Positions 1 through 7,057 of a DNA stretch of 14,961 nucleotides are shown one piece after another. The stretch covers positions 1-14,961 of the forward strand of contig JAUIEM010000247.1 of assembly GCA_030428695.1 (NCBI GenBank), read 5' to 3'. Source of the DNA: a bacterium (GTDB lineage Bacteria; Planctomycetota; J058; JAJDCP01). Numbering within the stretch: position 1 is the stretch's first letter; each line of letters starts with the position of its first letter. The notes below the pieces were generated by a model that was not told the DNA's origin, did no database searches, and worked only from the letters and a program-made list of their open reading frames with translations. Made by a program: the position numbers and the translations under genes.

Positions 1-710
1 AGCTTCCACACGAAGCCCGACTCGCCGGCGATGCGCAGGTTGGTCAGGCCCGCCGCCTCGATCTCGAAGCTCGCGACCGCGATGTTCGCGATCACCGCGT
101 CGACCGCGCCGAAGGCGACGCGGTCGCGGCCGGTGCGCACGTCCGGGACCTCGACGAGCTCGAGGCCGAGATCTTGCTCGCGCACGTAGTCGCCGCTCGC
201 GTAGCCGGCGACGATCGCGACCCGCCGGCCGCGGAGGTCGGCGAGCGCCAGCGAGGCCGCGCCCTCGTCCCGGCGTGTGATGATCACCGCCGGCAGCTCG
301 AGATACGGCGCGGTGAACGCCATGTAGCGCTCGCGTTCGGGAGTCGGCGCGGCCTCGAGCCAGACGTCGATCTCCCCGCGCTCGGTGCTCTCGACGATCT
401 CCTTCCAGGTGGCGCGCCGCTCCATCGTGAAGCTCACGCCGAGGCGCTCCTCGACGATCGCGAGGTAGTCCGCGGCGATGCCGAGCAGCCGCCCCTCCTC
501 GTCGAGGTACTCGACGGGCGGAAAGCTCGGCGCCGGCCCGAAGCGCAGCACCGGGTGCGCCGCCAGCCAGGCCCGCTGCTCGGCGCTGAGGGCGAGGGGC
601 TCGGCGGCGAGGCCCGCGCAGAGGACGAGCAGCCCGAGCAGGAACCCTCCACGCGAGCGTCGAGGTGCCGCGCGTCGAGGACGGAGCGTCAGCCGGGGGC
701 CGCCCATCAT
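1..710 (-). CDS. Family-3 periplasmic solute-binding / sensor-input protein, N-terminal part (runs off the window)
   Basis: Reading leftward from the ATG at 710-708 gives 236 intact codons with no stop before the edge. Residues 1-20 are Arg-rich, a hydrophobic signal segment (FLLGLLVLCAGLAA) covers about 23-36, and a family-3 solute-binding (SBP_bac_3) fold begins near residue 42. The stretch LSAEQRAWLAAHPVLRFG followed by PPVEYLDEEGRLLGIAADYL is the usual start of periplasmic input domains in BvgS/EvgS-type sensor kinases and cyclic-di-GMP enzymes, and also occurs in free amino-acid binding proteins. EIDVWLEAAPTPERERYMAFTAPYLELP and LRGRRVAIVAGYASGDYV are further family hallmarks. The second lobe and anything after it lie outside, so a sensor kinase, a diguanylate cyclase and a simple binding protein are all possible. 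A second ATG directly follows the first; the GGGAAG upstream fits either. The gene is divergent from the acylase remnant and has the best promoter in the window. Confidence 0.85.
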   Translation of the reverse strand, partial: MMGGPRLTLRPRRAAPRRSRGGFLLGLLVLCAGLAAEPLALSAEQRAWLAAHPVLRFGPAPSFPPVEYLDEEGRLLGIAADYLAIVEERLGVSFTMERRATWKEIVESTERGEIDVWLEAAPTPERERYMAFTAPYLELPAVIITRRDEGAASLALADLRGRRVAIVAGYASGDYVREQDLGLELVEVPDVRTGRDRVAFGAVDAVIANIAVASFEIEAAGLTNLRIAGESGFVWK

Positions 711-750
711 CACTTCCCTGGCAAGCCGGTAGCGACCGAGGAGAGCGGCC

Positions 751-780
751 ATCGTACGGGGTCGGGCTCCCCAGCGTCAA
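751..780 (-). promoter_or_regulatory. Sigma70-like promoter for the solute-binding/sensor gene
   Basis: On the minus strand, TTGACG (780-775) and TACGAT (756-751) are separated by 18 bases, about 40 bases before the ATG at 710. It lies back to back with the promoter proposed for the divergent acylase remnant, so one regulator bound between the two -35 elements could affect both. Confidence 0.6.
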
Positions 781-797
781 CGCGTCGGCGCGAGCTT

Positions 798-826
798 CTG
801 CACGTGACGGGGGGAGGCGCTACTCT
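798..826 (+). promoter_or_regulatory. Likely promoter of the ASH/acylase lipoprotein gene
   Basis: TACTCT at 821-826 is the same -10 hexamer seen before the second PQQ-like gene at 8681. A weak -35 (CTGCAC, 798-803) lies 17 bases upstream. The ribosome-binding site AGGAGGAG is at 871-878, just before the GTG at 883. Confidence 0.4.
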
Positions 827-882
827 GGAGGGATTGCAAGACAGAACCGGCGCGTGGTCTCCCAGGCGCAAGGAGGAGCGGC

Positions 883-2122
883 GTGAAGCGTGGCATCCGT
901 ACAGGCATCGGCCTGTTGCTCGCAGTGGCTTGGCTCGGGTGTTCGAGCAGCAGTTCCGACAACGCGGGACCGACCGATCCGCAGCTCTCCGTCTCCGCGC
1001 TGATCGACTTCGGCCGCGTCGAGGTCGGCCAGAGCTCGAGCACGGGCCGCTGGACCCTCGAGAACGTCGGCAGCGACAGCCTCGTGGTGACGGCGATCAG
1101 CCTGAGCGGCGCCGCCGCCGCGGACTTCCAGCTGACGACGACGCCGGCCCTCCCCCTGGTGCTGCGGGCCGGACAGAGCGTCGCGGTCGAGCTGGTCTTC
1201 ACGCCGACCGCTGTCGGCCTGCGCGAGGCCGTCCTGACCGTGACCTCGAACTCCGGCGGAAGCGCCGGCGCGACGAACGCGGTCGGCTTCTCCGGCGAGG
1301 GCTTCGTCGTCTTCGCCGCCGAGCTGGCCGTCAGCGGCTCGACCGACCTCGGCACCAGCCTGGTCGGCACCGAGGCCCCCGCCTCGCCGACGAGCATCAC
1401 CCTGAGCAACACGGGCACCGCCGCCCTGGAGATCAGCGCCATCGAGCTGAGCGGCGCCGACGCGGGCGACTTCAGCCTGAGCGGGGTCCCGAGCCTGCCC
1501 ACGACCGTCGCGATCGGGGGCAACCTCAGCGTCAGCGTCGCCTTCACCCCGTCGAAGGACGAGGCCCACACGGCGAGCCTGGACGTGCGCTCGAACACCC
1601 TCGGGCTCAGCAACGCGCTGACCGCGACGGCGCTGCGCGGCGAAGGCCTGGAGGTCAGCCGCGACACCCTGGGCATCTACTTCATCACCGGCTCGCCGAC
1701 CGCCGACATCGGCGCGGTCTACGAGGAGTTCGGGTACGCGATGGCGACCGACCGGCTGTGGCAGATGGAGCTGTTCCGGCGCAACGGCCGGGGCACCCTG
1801 GCCGAGGTCTTCGGCAGCGGCTTCGCGACCCAGGAACACGCTGGCGGCCCTGGGCAGCCAGCCGTGGGGAACCGGGGCGCGCGGCACGATCACGTTCAGC
1901 CACGACCTCTTCGGCCCGGTGCATACGATGCCCTTCAGCTCGCGCTCGACCTGGGCCCACGTCGTCGAGATGGGGTCGAACGGGCCGCTGCAGGTCGAGA
2001 CCTTCTTCGGTCTCGGCCAGTCCGGGAACATCCTGCCCGGGCCGACCTTCGACCCGAGCTTCTTCAGCTACACCCCGTTCTTCGATACCTTCACCCACAC
2101 CCCGTTCCCGTTGTTTCCGTAG
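883..2122 (+). pseudogene. ASH-domain lipoprotein fused to a penicillin-acylase-family (Ntn) hydrolase, internally deleted
   Basis: It starts at GTG 883, after AGGAGGAG. A lipoprotein signal ends at WLGC (Cys20), followed by a Ser-rich linker. Residues about 33-140 and 147-254 are two ASH/choice-of-anchor D beta-sandwich domains. Residues 256-318 match the N-terminus of the penicillin-acylase alpha chain (VSRDTLGIYFITG, then GYAMATDRLWQMELFRR and GTLAEVFGSGF). After about position 1831 this frame becomes Arg/Pro/Ala-rich noise up to a stop at 2179-2181. From about 1835 the next frame encodes the acylase beta-chain C-terminus (NTLAALGSQPWGTGARGTITF, then SSRSTWAHVVEMG and FFGLGQSGNILPG) and stops at 2120-2122. 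The intervening alpha-chain part, the autocatalytic Ser start of the beta chain and most of that chain are missing, so it cannot be catalytic. Intact family members act on amides or N-acyl homoserine lactones; the original substrate is unknown. An assembly deletion is the main alternative to real gene decay. Confidence 0.8.
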
Positions 2123-2129
2123 CGAAACC

Positions 2130-2153
2130 CGCGCCGTCGGCGCGCGCGGCGCG
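2130..2153 (+). terminator. GC-rich hairpin after the acylase remnant (possible terminator)
   Basis: CGCGCCG (2130-2136) pairs perfectly with CGGCGCG (2147-2153) across a 10-base loop, starting eight bases after the stop at 2122. It is followed by an A run rather than a T run, so intrinsic termination would be inefficient. It may only block exonucleases. Confidence 0.3.
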
Positions 2154-2250
2154 AAAAATGCCGAAGCGCGCTTGTGTATGACTCGAGATTAAGGTTAGGT
2201 TTCTTCACAACCTCCTGCTCCCTTCACACTGCTTTCACCGGGAGAGCGAA

Positions 2251-3765
2251 ATGATGATCCGTCAACGACTTCCGTGGGTCGCCAGCCTCGCGCTGCTCGT
2301 CGGGCTGCTCGGCTGCAACGACAGCAGCGACAGCGACGACAGGACGCCCGTCGACCCCGTGTTCACCACCTACGTCTCGCTCGGAGACAGCGTGACCGAG
2401 GGAGTGATGAGCGGCGACGCGAACGGCTTCACCCAGTCGTTCGCGTATCCCGTCATTCTCGCGGACGCCTTCAACACCAACTTCAGCGTCCCGAACATGG
2501 TCGCGACGGCGAGCGGCTTCTTCCGCGTCAACCCGTCCGAGCCCGCGAACAACCTCGGGGTCTCGGGCATGTCCGTGGTGCTGCCGACACTGCCCGTCAC
2601 GACGACCACCACGACGACCGACCCGACGATGTTCTCGAACGAGCTCGACGCGATCCTCGCCCCGGCGGCCGCCGGCTCGTCGGTGCTCGACGTCGCGATC
2701 GCGCGCAACCCGACCTTCATGACGATCTGGCTCGGCAACAACGATCTGCTCGGCTCGGTCGCCTCGACGGTCGACACCGACGTCAGCGTCCTGGCGATGG
2801 GCGGATACCCCTTCCCCTTCGCCGCGAAGCTGGACGACACCGACCCCCGCGGGGCTCTCTATCCGCCGCTCGACCGCACCGCGCCGCCGGCCGCCTTCGA
2901 GCTCGGCTACGGGGCGATGATCTCGACGCTGCTCGCCAACACCGGGACGCAGATCGTCGTCGCGAACCTGCCGGACACCGGCGACCTCGCCTACATGTTC
3001 AACCTCGCCGAGGCGTCACAGTTCCTGCGCAACTACGGCGGCGTCAGCCTGAGCGACCTCGCCAACGCGGGCTGGACGACCAGCGGCTTCGGCTTCGGCG
3101 GCGACCCTGACGCGCTGGTGCCCTTCGACCTGCTGCTGACGGCGATGACCAACATCGTCATCCCGAACCCGGACAAGGTGACCGCCCTGAACACCCTGTC
3201 GGTCGGCATGCCGAACCTCGCCCTGTTCGACTTCGACGTCAACAACCTCGACAGCGCCGAGCAGGCCGACCTGACCACGCGGGTCGACGCCCTCAACCAG
3301 GCGATCGCCAGCGTCGTCACCCCGAACAGCTCGCGGGTCGGGCTGTGCGACCTGAACACGCTGTTCTCGGACGTCGTCGACAACGGCTACCAGCTGGTCG
3401 ACACCAACGGGCTGCCGGTCACCCTGTACCGGACCTTCCCGGTCGCCGAGATCTCGAAGTCCTACGCCGGGGCCTCGGCGCAGCGTTTCGATCGGAACGG
3501 CGGCGGCTTCAGCCTCGACGGCATCCACCCCTCGCCGACCGCCCACGCCCTGGTCGCCGAGGAGTTCCGTCAGGCGATCAACGCGTTGATCGGCACCAAC
3601 CTCGGCGCGATCGACGTGTTCGCGGTCTGGCAGAACGACGTGTTCGTCGACCACGACCTCGACGGCCGCGTGCCCGGCTTCAGCTTCACCGCGACCACCC
3701 CGATCGGGAACAACGTGATCTTCCGCGACGCCGACGACTTCACGGCGAACGACTTCGGCTTCTGA
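2251..3765 (+). CDS. SGNH/GDSL-family hydrolase lipoprotein
   Basis: This 504-residue protein begins with a lipoprotein signal ending in LVGLLGC (Cys22) and a Ser/Asp linker without Asp at +2, which in proteobacterial rules would send it to the outer membrane. The SGNH blocks are present in order: YVSLGDSVTEG with nucleophile Ser47 (block I), IWLGNNDLLG at about 160-168 with oxyanion-hole Asn163 (block III), and DGIHPSPTAHALVAEEF with Asp423 and His426 (block V). The catalytic set is therefore complete and the enzyme is probably an active esterase or lipase on the cell surface or in the periplasm; the substrate cannot be told from sequence. The core is longer than typical 200-250 residue SGNH enzymes because of an insert between blocks III and V. 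About 75 residues follow the catalytic His, including an acidic DHDLDGR loop of calcium-binding type. GGGAG at 2240-2244 supports the ATG at 2251; ATG 2254 is also possible. It has its own terminator and no obvious operon partner. Confidence 0.88.
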   Translation: MMIRQRLPWVASLALLVGLLGCNDSSDSDDRTPVDPVFTTYVSLGDSVTEGVMSGDANGFTQSFAYPVILADAFNTNFSVPNMVATASGFFRVNPSEPANNLGVSGMSVVLPTLPVTTTTTTTDPTMFSNELDAILAPAAAGSSVLDVAIARNPTFMTIWLGNNDLLGSVASTVDTDVSVLAMGGYPFPFAAKLDDTDPRGALYPPLDRTAPPAAFELGYGAMISTLLANTGTQIVVANLPDTGDLAYMFNLAEASQFLRNYGGVSLSDLANAGWTTSGFGFGGDPDALVPFDLLLTAMTNIVIPNPDKVTALNTLSVGMPNLALFDFDVNNLDSAEQADLTTRVDALNQAIASVVTPNSSRVGLCDLNTLFSDVVDNGYQLVDTNGLPVTLYRTFPVAEISKSYAGASAQRFDRNGGGFSLDGIHPSPTAHALVAEEFRQAINALIGTNLGAIDVFAVWQNDVFVDHDLDGRVPGFSFTATTPIGNNVIFRDADDFTANDFGF

Positions 3766-3790
3766 GCAGCTCGCAGAAGGCCTGGGGAGA

Positions 3791-3814
3791 GGGAGGGGCG
3801 GTCCCCTCCCTTTT
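3791..3814 (+). terminator. Intrinsic terminator after the SGNH hydrolase gene
   Basis: A perfect 8-bp stem GGGAGGGG (3791-3798) / CCCCTCCC (3803-3810) with a CGGT loop is followed at once by TTTT (3811-3814). It lies 25 bases after the stop at 3765. This is the clearest rho-independent terminator in the window and separates the hydrolase from the next gene. Confidence 0.8.
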
Positions 3815-3902
3815 CGTTGGGGCTCGACGCGTTCTGGAGATTCTCGAGCCCGGAGGCCGAGCCGGCGAGCAAGACGGGAAGCAACCACACACCGGAGCGA
3901 TC

Positions 3903-5816
3903 ATGGTCCTCCCCTGCCCCCACTGCTCCAAACGCCTGCGCCTGCGCGCTCGTCCCTCCTCGAGGGCTCGCTGTCCGAGCTGCGGTGAGCTGCTGGCGGG
4001 AGGAAGCTCAGCCCCCGGGAAGAAGAACGCGGCGGGAGGAGGAGCGACCCGGGGAGACGGACCGATGGCGAAGCGAGGTCCGCCGGCGGGGAAAGGCGCG
4101 AGCTGCCCGGCTTGCGACGGCGTCCGCGCTCCGGACGCGATGGTGTGCGCCGCCTGCGTGGAGCGGCTGGAGCGGAACGTCGTCGGGCGACGGCTGGGCG
4201 CCTGGGCGATCGACATGGCGCTGCTGCTCGTCCCCTTCGCCGGCCTGGTCGCCTGCTGGATGTTCGTGCTGCACCCGCTCGCGGGGCGCCTGTGCCTGGC
4301 GCTCGGCGTGCTCCACCTCGCGCTCGCCTGCGGCCTCGTGTACCGGCTGATCCTCCGCGACGGCACGACCCCCGGCATGTCGCTCCGCGGGCTGGCGATC
4401 TGCGACGCCGAGGGGCGGCGCGCGCGCGCGCTGCCGGCGCTGCAGGTCGCCTTCCCGGGCAAGGCCGCGCGGCGCCTGCAGCTGGTCGGCAAGCTCGCGA
4501 AGATCGCGCCGGCCTGTGTGATCGCGCTGCGCCGGCCCCTGCCCCGGTACGGGCGGATCGGCCTGGTCGCCCTCGCGGCGCTGTCCGCCATCGGCTTCAC
4601 GACGGGACTCTGGAAGCTGCGGCCGAGCATCGGCGACTACCGGCGGACCGCGGGCAGCGGCAACCCCTGGGTGAAGGACCTGCGTCGCGCGGCCCTGCAG
4701 GGCTTCACCGCCGAGGACTTCCTCGCGGAAGCCGAGGGAGCCGACGACGACACCCGCCGCTGGCTGCTCGAGCGCGCCGTCGAGCAGGCGCAGCCCGCGC
4801 TCCACGCTGCGCTGCGCGACGCCGCTCTGCACCTCGAGGAGCCCGCCCCCGTCCTCGGCCGACTGGTCACGGCGGGGGACACGGCCAGCCTGGGCCTGCT
4901 CTTCGACCGGCTGAGCGTTCCACAGAGCCGCGCGGCCTGCCTCGAGGAGCTGCGTCGACTCGCCCGCGCCGAGCCCCTGGACGCCCACGCCCTCGCCGCC
5001 TTCGCCCGGGCCGAGGGGGACCGGGCGCAGCTCGGCGTCGATCTCGCGGGGCTGGTCCGCGACCGACGCGCCTTCCACCTCGCCCTGGGCGACTGGTATC
5101 TCGCCCAGCTCGCCCGCTCCGACGACGCGGACGTCCGCGAGCGGGCGCTGCACGCCCTGGTCGCCGAGGCCGACAGCGAGGGCTGGAGCGCGCTCTTCAG
5201 CGTGCTGCGCGCCGAGGATGCGCAGCGCTGTGCGGCGCCGGTCGCCGACAGCCTGGCCCGGCTCCCCGCCGCACAGCTGGAGACGCTCGTCTCCGAGCAG
5301 CTGCGCGCCGCGCGCACGACCTGGCCGCTGGAGGCGGCTCTCCGCCTGGTGTGGGCAGCGGACGGCCGCGACACCGTGCGCGGTTGGCTGCGCGCCCTGC
5401 TCGCGAGCGAGGTCGAGCGCGAGCGCCACCGGGGGCTCGCCCTGGCCGGCGCCCTGCGGCGCCCGCTGCTCGCCGCCGCCGAAGGGGCCGATCGGCTCCG
5501 CTGGGCGGGCCTGATCGCAGCGCTGCGGCCGGAGGCGGAGGAGCTGGCCGCCGCGCTCGAGGCGGCCACCCGGGAGAGCGGCATCGCGGGCTCGCTCGAC
5601 ATCGTGCGGCGCATGCTCGCGAGTGACGACGCGTCACAACAGGCCCACGCGGTGCGGATGCTCGAGGCGCTGCCGCGCGAGGACCTCCTGACCTGGGCCG
5701 CCCTCGGGCCCCGCGGCGAGGTCGACGCGGCCCTCGAGGCGCTCCGGCGGCTCTCCGACGATGCCCTGGCCCAGCGCCTGCGCGAGGAGCTCGAGGCCGC
5801 CCGCGCTCAGAAGTGA
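3903..5816 (+). CDS. Zinc-ribbon / RDD-domain membrane protein with a long helical-repeat C-terminus
   Basis: The best start is the ATG at 3903 (637 residues), with GGAG at 3894-3897. The frame is open much further upstream, but that part overlaps the SGNH gene and has no coding character. Residues 1-30 form an MJ0042-like zinc ribbon (C5-x2-C8, C24-x2-C27); a second CxxC pair follows (C68-x2-C71, C82-x2-C85). An RDD domain spans about 93-240: GRRLGAWAIDMALLL with its Arg and Asp, then RDGTTPGMSLRGLAI, with membrane segments near 104-122, 126-148 and 217-238. The remaining 400 residues are Leu/Ala/Glu/Arg-rich amphipathic helices resembling HEAT/ARM-type repeats, presumably cytoplasmic. The function of RDD proteins is mostly unknown; a few act in ion or solute transport. 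The ribbons and solenoid suggest a membrane-tethered scaffold, but this is inference. Its stop overlaps the stop of the convergent acetyltransferase gene by 10 bp. I see no clear promoter. Confidence 0.75.
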   Translation: MVLPCPHCSKRLRLRARPSSRARCPSCGELLAGGSSAPGKKNAAGGGATRGDGPMAKRGPPAGKGASCPACDGVRAPDAMVCAACVERLERNVVGRRLGAWAIDMALLLVPFAGLVACWMFVLHPLAGRLCLALGVLHLALACGLVYRLILRDGTTPGMSLRGLAICDAEGRRARALPALQVAFPGKAARRLQLVGKLAKIAPACVIALRRPLPRYGRIGLVALAALSAIGFTTGLWKLRPSIGDYRRTAGSGNPWVKDLRRAALQGFTAEDFLAEAEGADDDTRRWLLERAVEQAQPALHAALRDAALHLEEPAPVLGRLVTAGDTASLGLLFDRLSVPQSRAACLEELRRLARAEPLDAHALAAFARAEGDRAQLGVDLAGLVRDRRAFHLALGDWYLAQLARSDDADVRERALHALVAEADSEGWSALFSVLRAEDAQRCAAPVADSLARLPAAQLETLVSEQLRAARTTWPLEAALRLVWAADGRDTVRGWLRALLASEVERERHRGLALAGALRRPLLAAAEGADRLRWAGLIAALRPEAEELAAALEAATRESGIAGSLDIVRRMLASDDASQQAHAVRMLEALPREDLLTWAALGPRGEVDAALEALRRLSDDALAQRLREELEAARAQK

Positions 5817-6700
5817 TCGGAGCCGAAGAAGCGCGCCCCCGCCGCTTCCTCCGCCGTCACCCCCCGCAGCATCGGCAGCGTGCGGGCCCGCCCCACGTCG
5901 CGGAAGCTCGTGCCGGCGAGCTCGTCGGGCAGCAGCCAGCCGCACAGCCGCGCACGTCCGAGCTGCACGGTCAGGGCGGCGACCGCTCGGACCGCGGGCT
6001 GGGGCGAGGTGCCGGGCGCCGGGCAGAGCTCGAGGATCGCGACCTCGTCGCCGTCGTCGTTGACCCGCACGTAGCCGGGGCCTCCGTCGATCGCGAAGCA
6101 CCAGTCCTCCGGCCAGGCGGTCCAGGCCGCGGTCCAGCTCGCCAGGTCGCGCTCCGGGCGCAGTCCGCGGAGGTGGGCGTGGTAGGCCGCGAGGTACGGA
6201 GCCGGCTCGACCAGCGGATCGCAGGGGAGCAGGCGCGCCTGCTCCCCGCTGGCGGCGACCTCGGCGGGATCCTCGCTGAGGAAGCCCGCGGCAGGGCAGA
6301 CCGCGAAGCCCAGGCGCTCGTAGTAGGCGGGAGGAATCGCCGAGTACAGCAGGCCGACCCGGCGCCCTTCCGCCTCCGCAGCCGCGATGGCCGCCTCGCA
6401 CAGGCGCCTCGCGTAGCCCTTGCGTCGGGCGTCGGGGCGGGTGGCGACCGCGCCGAGGCCGTAGGCGGGGACGCGGGCTCCCGTGGCATCGCGCAGGGTC
6501 AGCGGATAGCACAGCAGGGAGGAGACGGCCTCGCCGTCGACCTCCCCGAGCCACCACCAGCCGACCCGCCGCAGGGCCCGGTTGAACCGCACGGCGGCGT
6601 AGGCCGGAAAGGGCTGCGTCGACGCGTTGGCGGCGTGGCCGACGGCGAGGTGGCGGCGGCGCGCCTCGTGCTCGTCGCGGGCGAGAATCCGACACTGCAT
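5807..6700 (-). CDS. GNAT-family N-acetyltransferase
   Basis: The start is the ATG at 6700-6698, where GGAGGAG sits just upstream; a longer reading to 6784 lacks such a site. The 297-residue product has a GNAT core in its first half. YGLGAVATRPDARRKGYARRL (split here as YGLGAVATRPD, then ARRKGYARRL, residues 80-100) carries the acetyl-CoA pyrophosphate-binding signature R-x-x-G-x-A in motif A. YSAIPPAYYERLGF (about 119-132) is motif B. GWWWLGEVDGEAVSSLLCYPLTL supplies the early strands. The C-terminal 150 residues (WTAWPEDWCFAIDGG, VAILELCPAPG) resemble the second domain of Eis-like or tandem GNAT proteins, but I cannot assign it. The acceptor is unknown; small amines, antibiotics and protein N-termini are all possible. 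It is a single-gene unit running against the RDD gene. Confidence 0.85.
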   Translation of the reverse strand: MQCRILARDEHEARRRHLAVGHAANASTQPFPAYAAVRFNRALRRVGWWWLGEVDGEAVSSLLCYPLTLRDATGARVPAYGLGAVATRPDARRKGYARRLCEAAIAAAEAEGRRVGLLYSAIPPAYYERLGFAVCPAAGFLSEDPAEVAASGEQARLLPCDPLVEPAPYLAAYHAHLRGLRPERDLASWTAAWTAWPEDWCFAIDGGPGYVRVNDDGDEVAILELCPAPGTSPQPAVRAVAALTVQLGRARLCGWLLPDELAGTSFRDVGRARTLPMLRGVTAEEAAGARFFGSDHF

Positions 6701-6759
6701 GGAAGCTCCTCCGGGCGTGTCTCCCCTGGCGCTGCTCGGCGGCGCCAGCCGCGGGCTCA

Positions 6760-6765
6760 TCATAC
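6760..6765 (-). promoter_or_regulatory. Likely -10 element of the GNAT gene
   Basis: TATGAT reads on the minus strand at 6765-6760, about 60 bases before the ATG at 6700. No good -35 lies 16-19 bases upstream, so the promoter may need an activator, or the box may be fortuitous. Confidence 0.35.
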
Positions 6766-7023
6766 CCGGCGCCAGCCGGAGCACCTACCCCGGCCGATCA
6801 CCGGGATCTCGTCGCGATGGCCCGGACGCCGCTTGAGATCGGGCGCTTCGAGTCTTCGAGCAGCGGAGCCGTTCTCCATCCCGGGTCCACAGCAGGATCC
6901 TGGTGAATCAGACCGGCCTACGCGACCACGGACGTCAAGCCGAGGACGGTCCCTTCGGCCGGCTCAGCTCAGCTCAGACCACGGACGCGCGAAAAACGCG
7001 ACGGCGCTCGGCCACCGAGCGGG

Positions 7024-7029
7024 TAGACT
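7024..7029 (+). promoter_or_regulatory. Likely -10 element of the first PQQ-like gene
   Basis: TAGACT at 7024-7029 is identical to the -10 before truD (10306-10311). It would give a leader of about 20-25 bases containing the ribosome-binding site GGAGG (7046-7050). The -35 region is weak (GACG around 7000). Confidence 0.35.
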
Positions 7030-7057
7030 GGCCCGGTCGATCGACGGAGGACGGACG

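Larger units (their letters stand above)
6701..7057. other. Non-coding stretch between the divergent GNAT and first PQQ-like genes
   Basis: No frame here has coding character or a ribosome-binding site. The left part holds the leader and likely -10 (TATGAT) of the acetyltransferase gene. The right end holds the likely -10 (TAGACT) of the PQQ-like gene. Between them are only a short tandem repeat, three copies of GCTCA at 6962-6976, and the separated GATCTC/GAGATC pair around 6807-6838. No tRNA, small RNA or terminator could be recognised. Confidence 0.6.

Noticed and set aside
434..652. 72-residue minus-strand frame
   Set aside because: Out-of-frame shadow within the solute-binding protein gene, which has the better reading frame and start signals.
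174..2192. 672-codon open frame on the plus strand
   Set aside because: Arg/Pro-rich shadow. It runs antisense to the solute-binding gene and out of frame through the ASH/acylase gene; it lacks a ribosome-binding site and any domain.
3016..5614. Several long minus-strand frames (up to 473 codons) opposite the SGNH and RDD genes
   Set aside because: Arg/Gly/Ala-rich antisense shadows produced by high GC; they lack start signals and recognisable domains.
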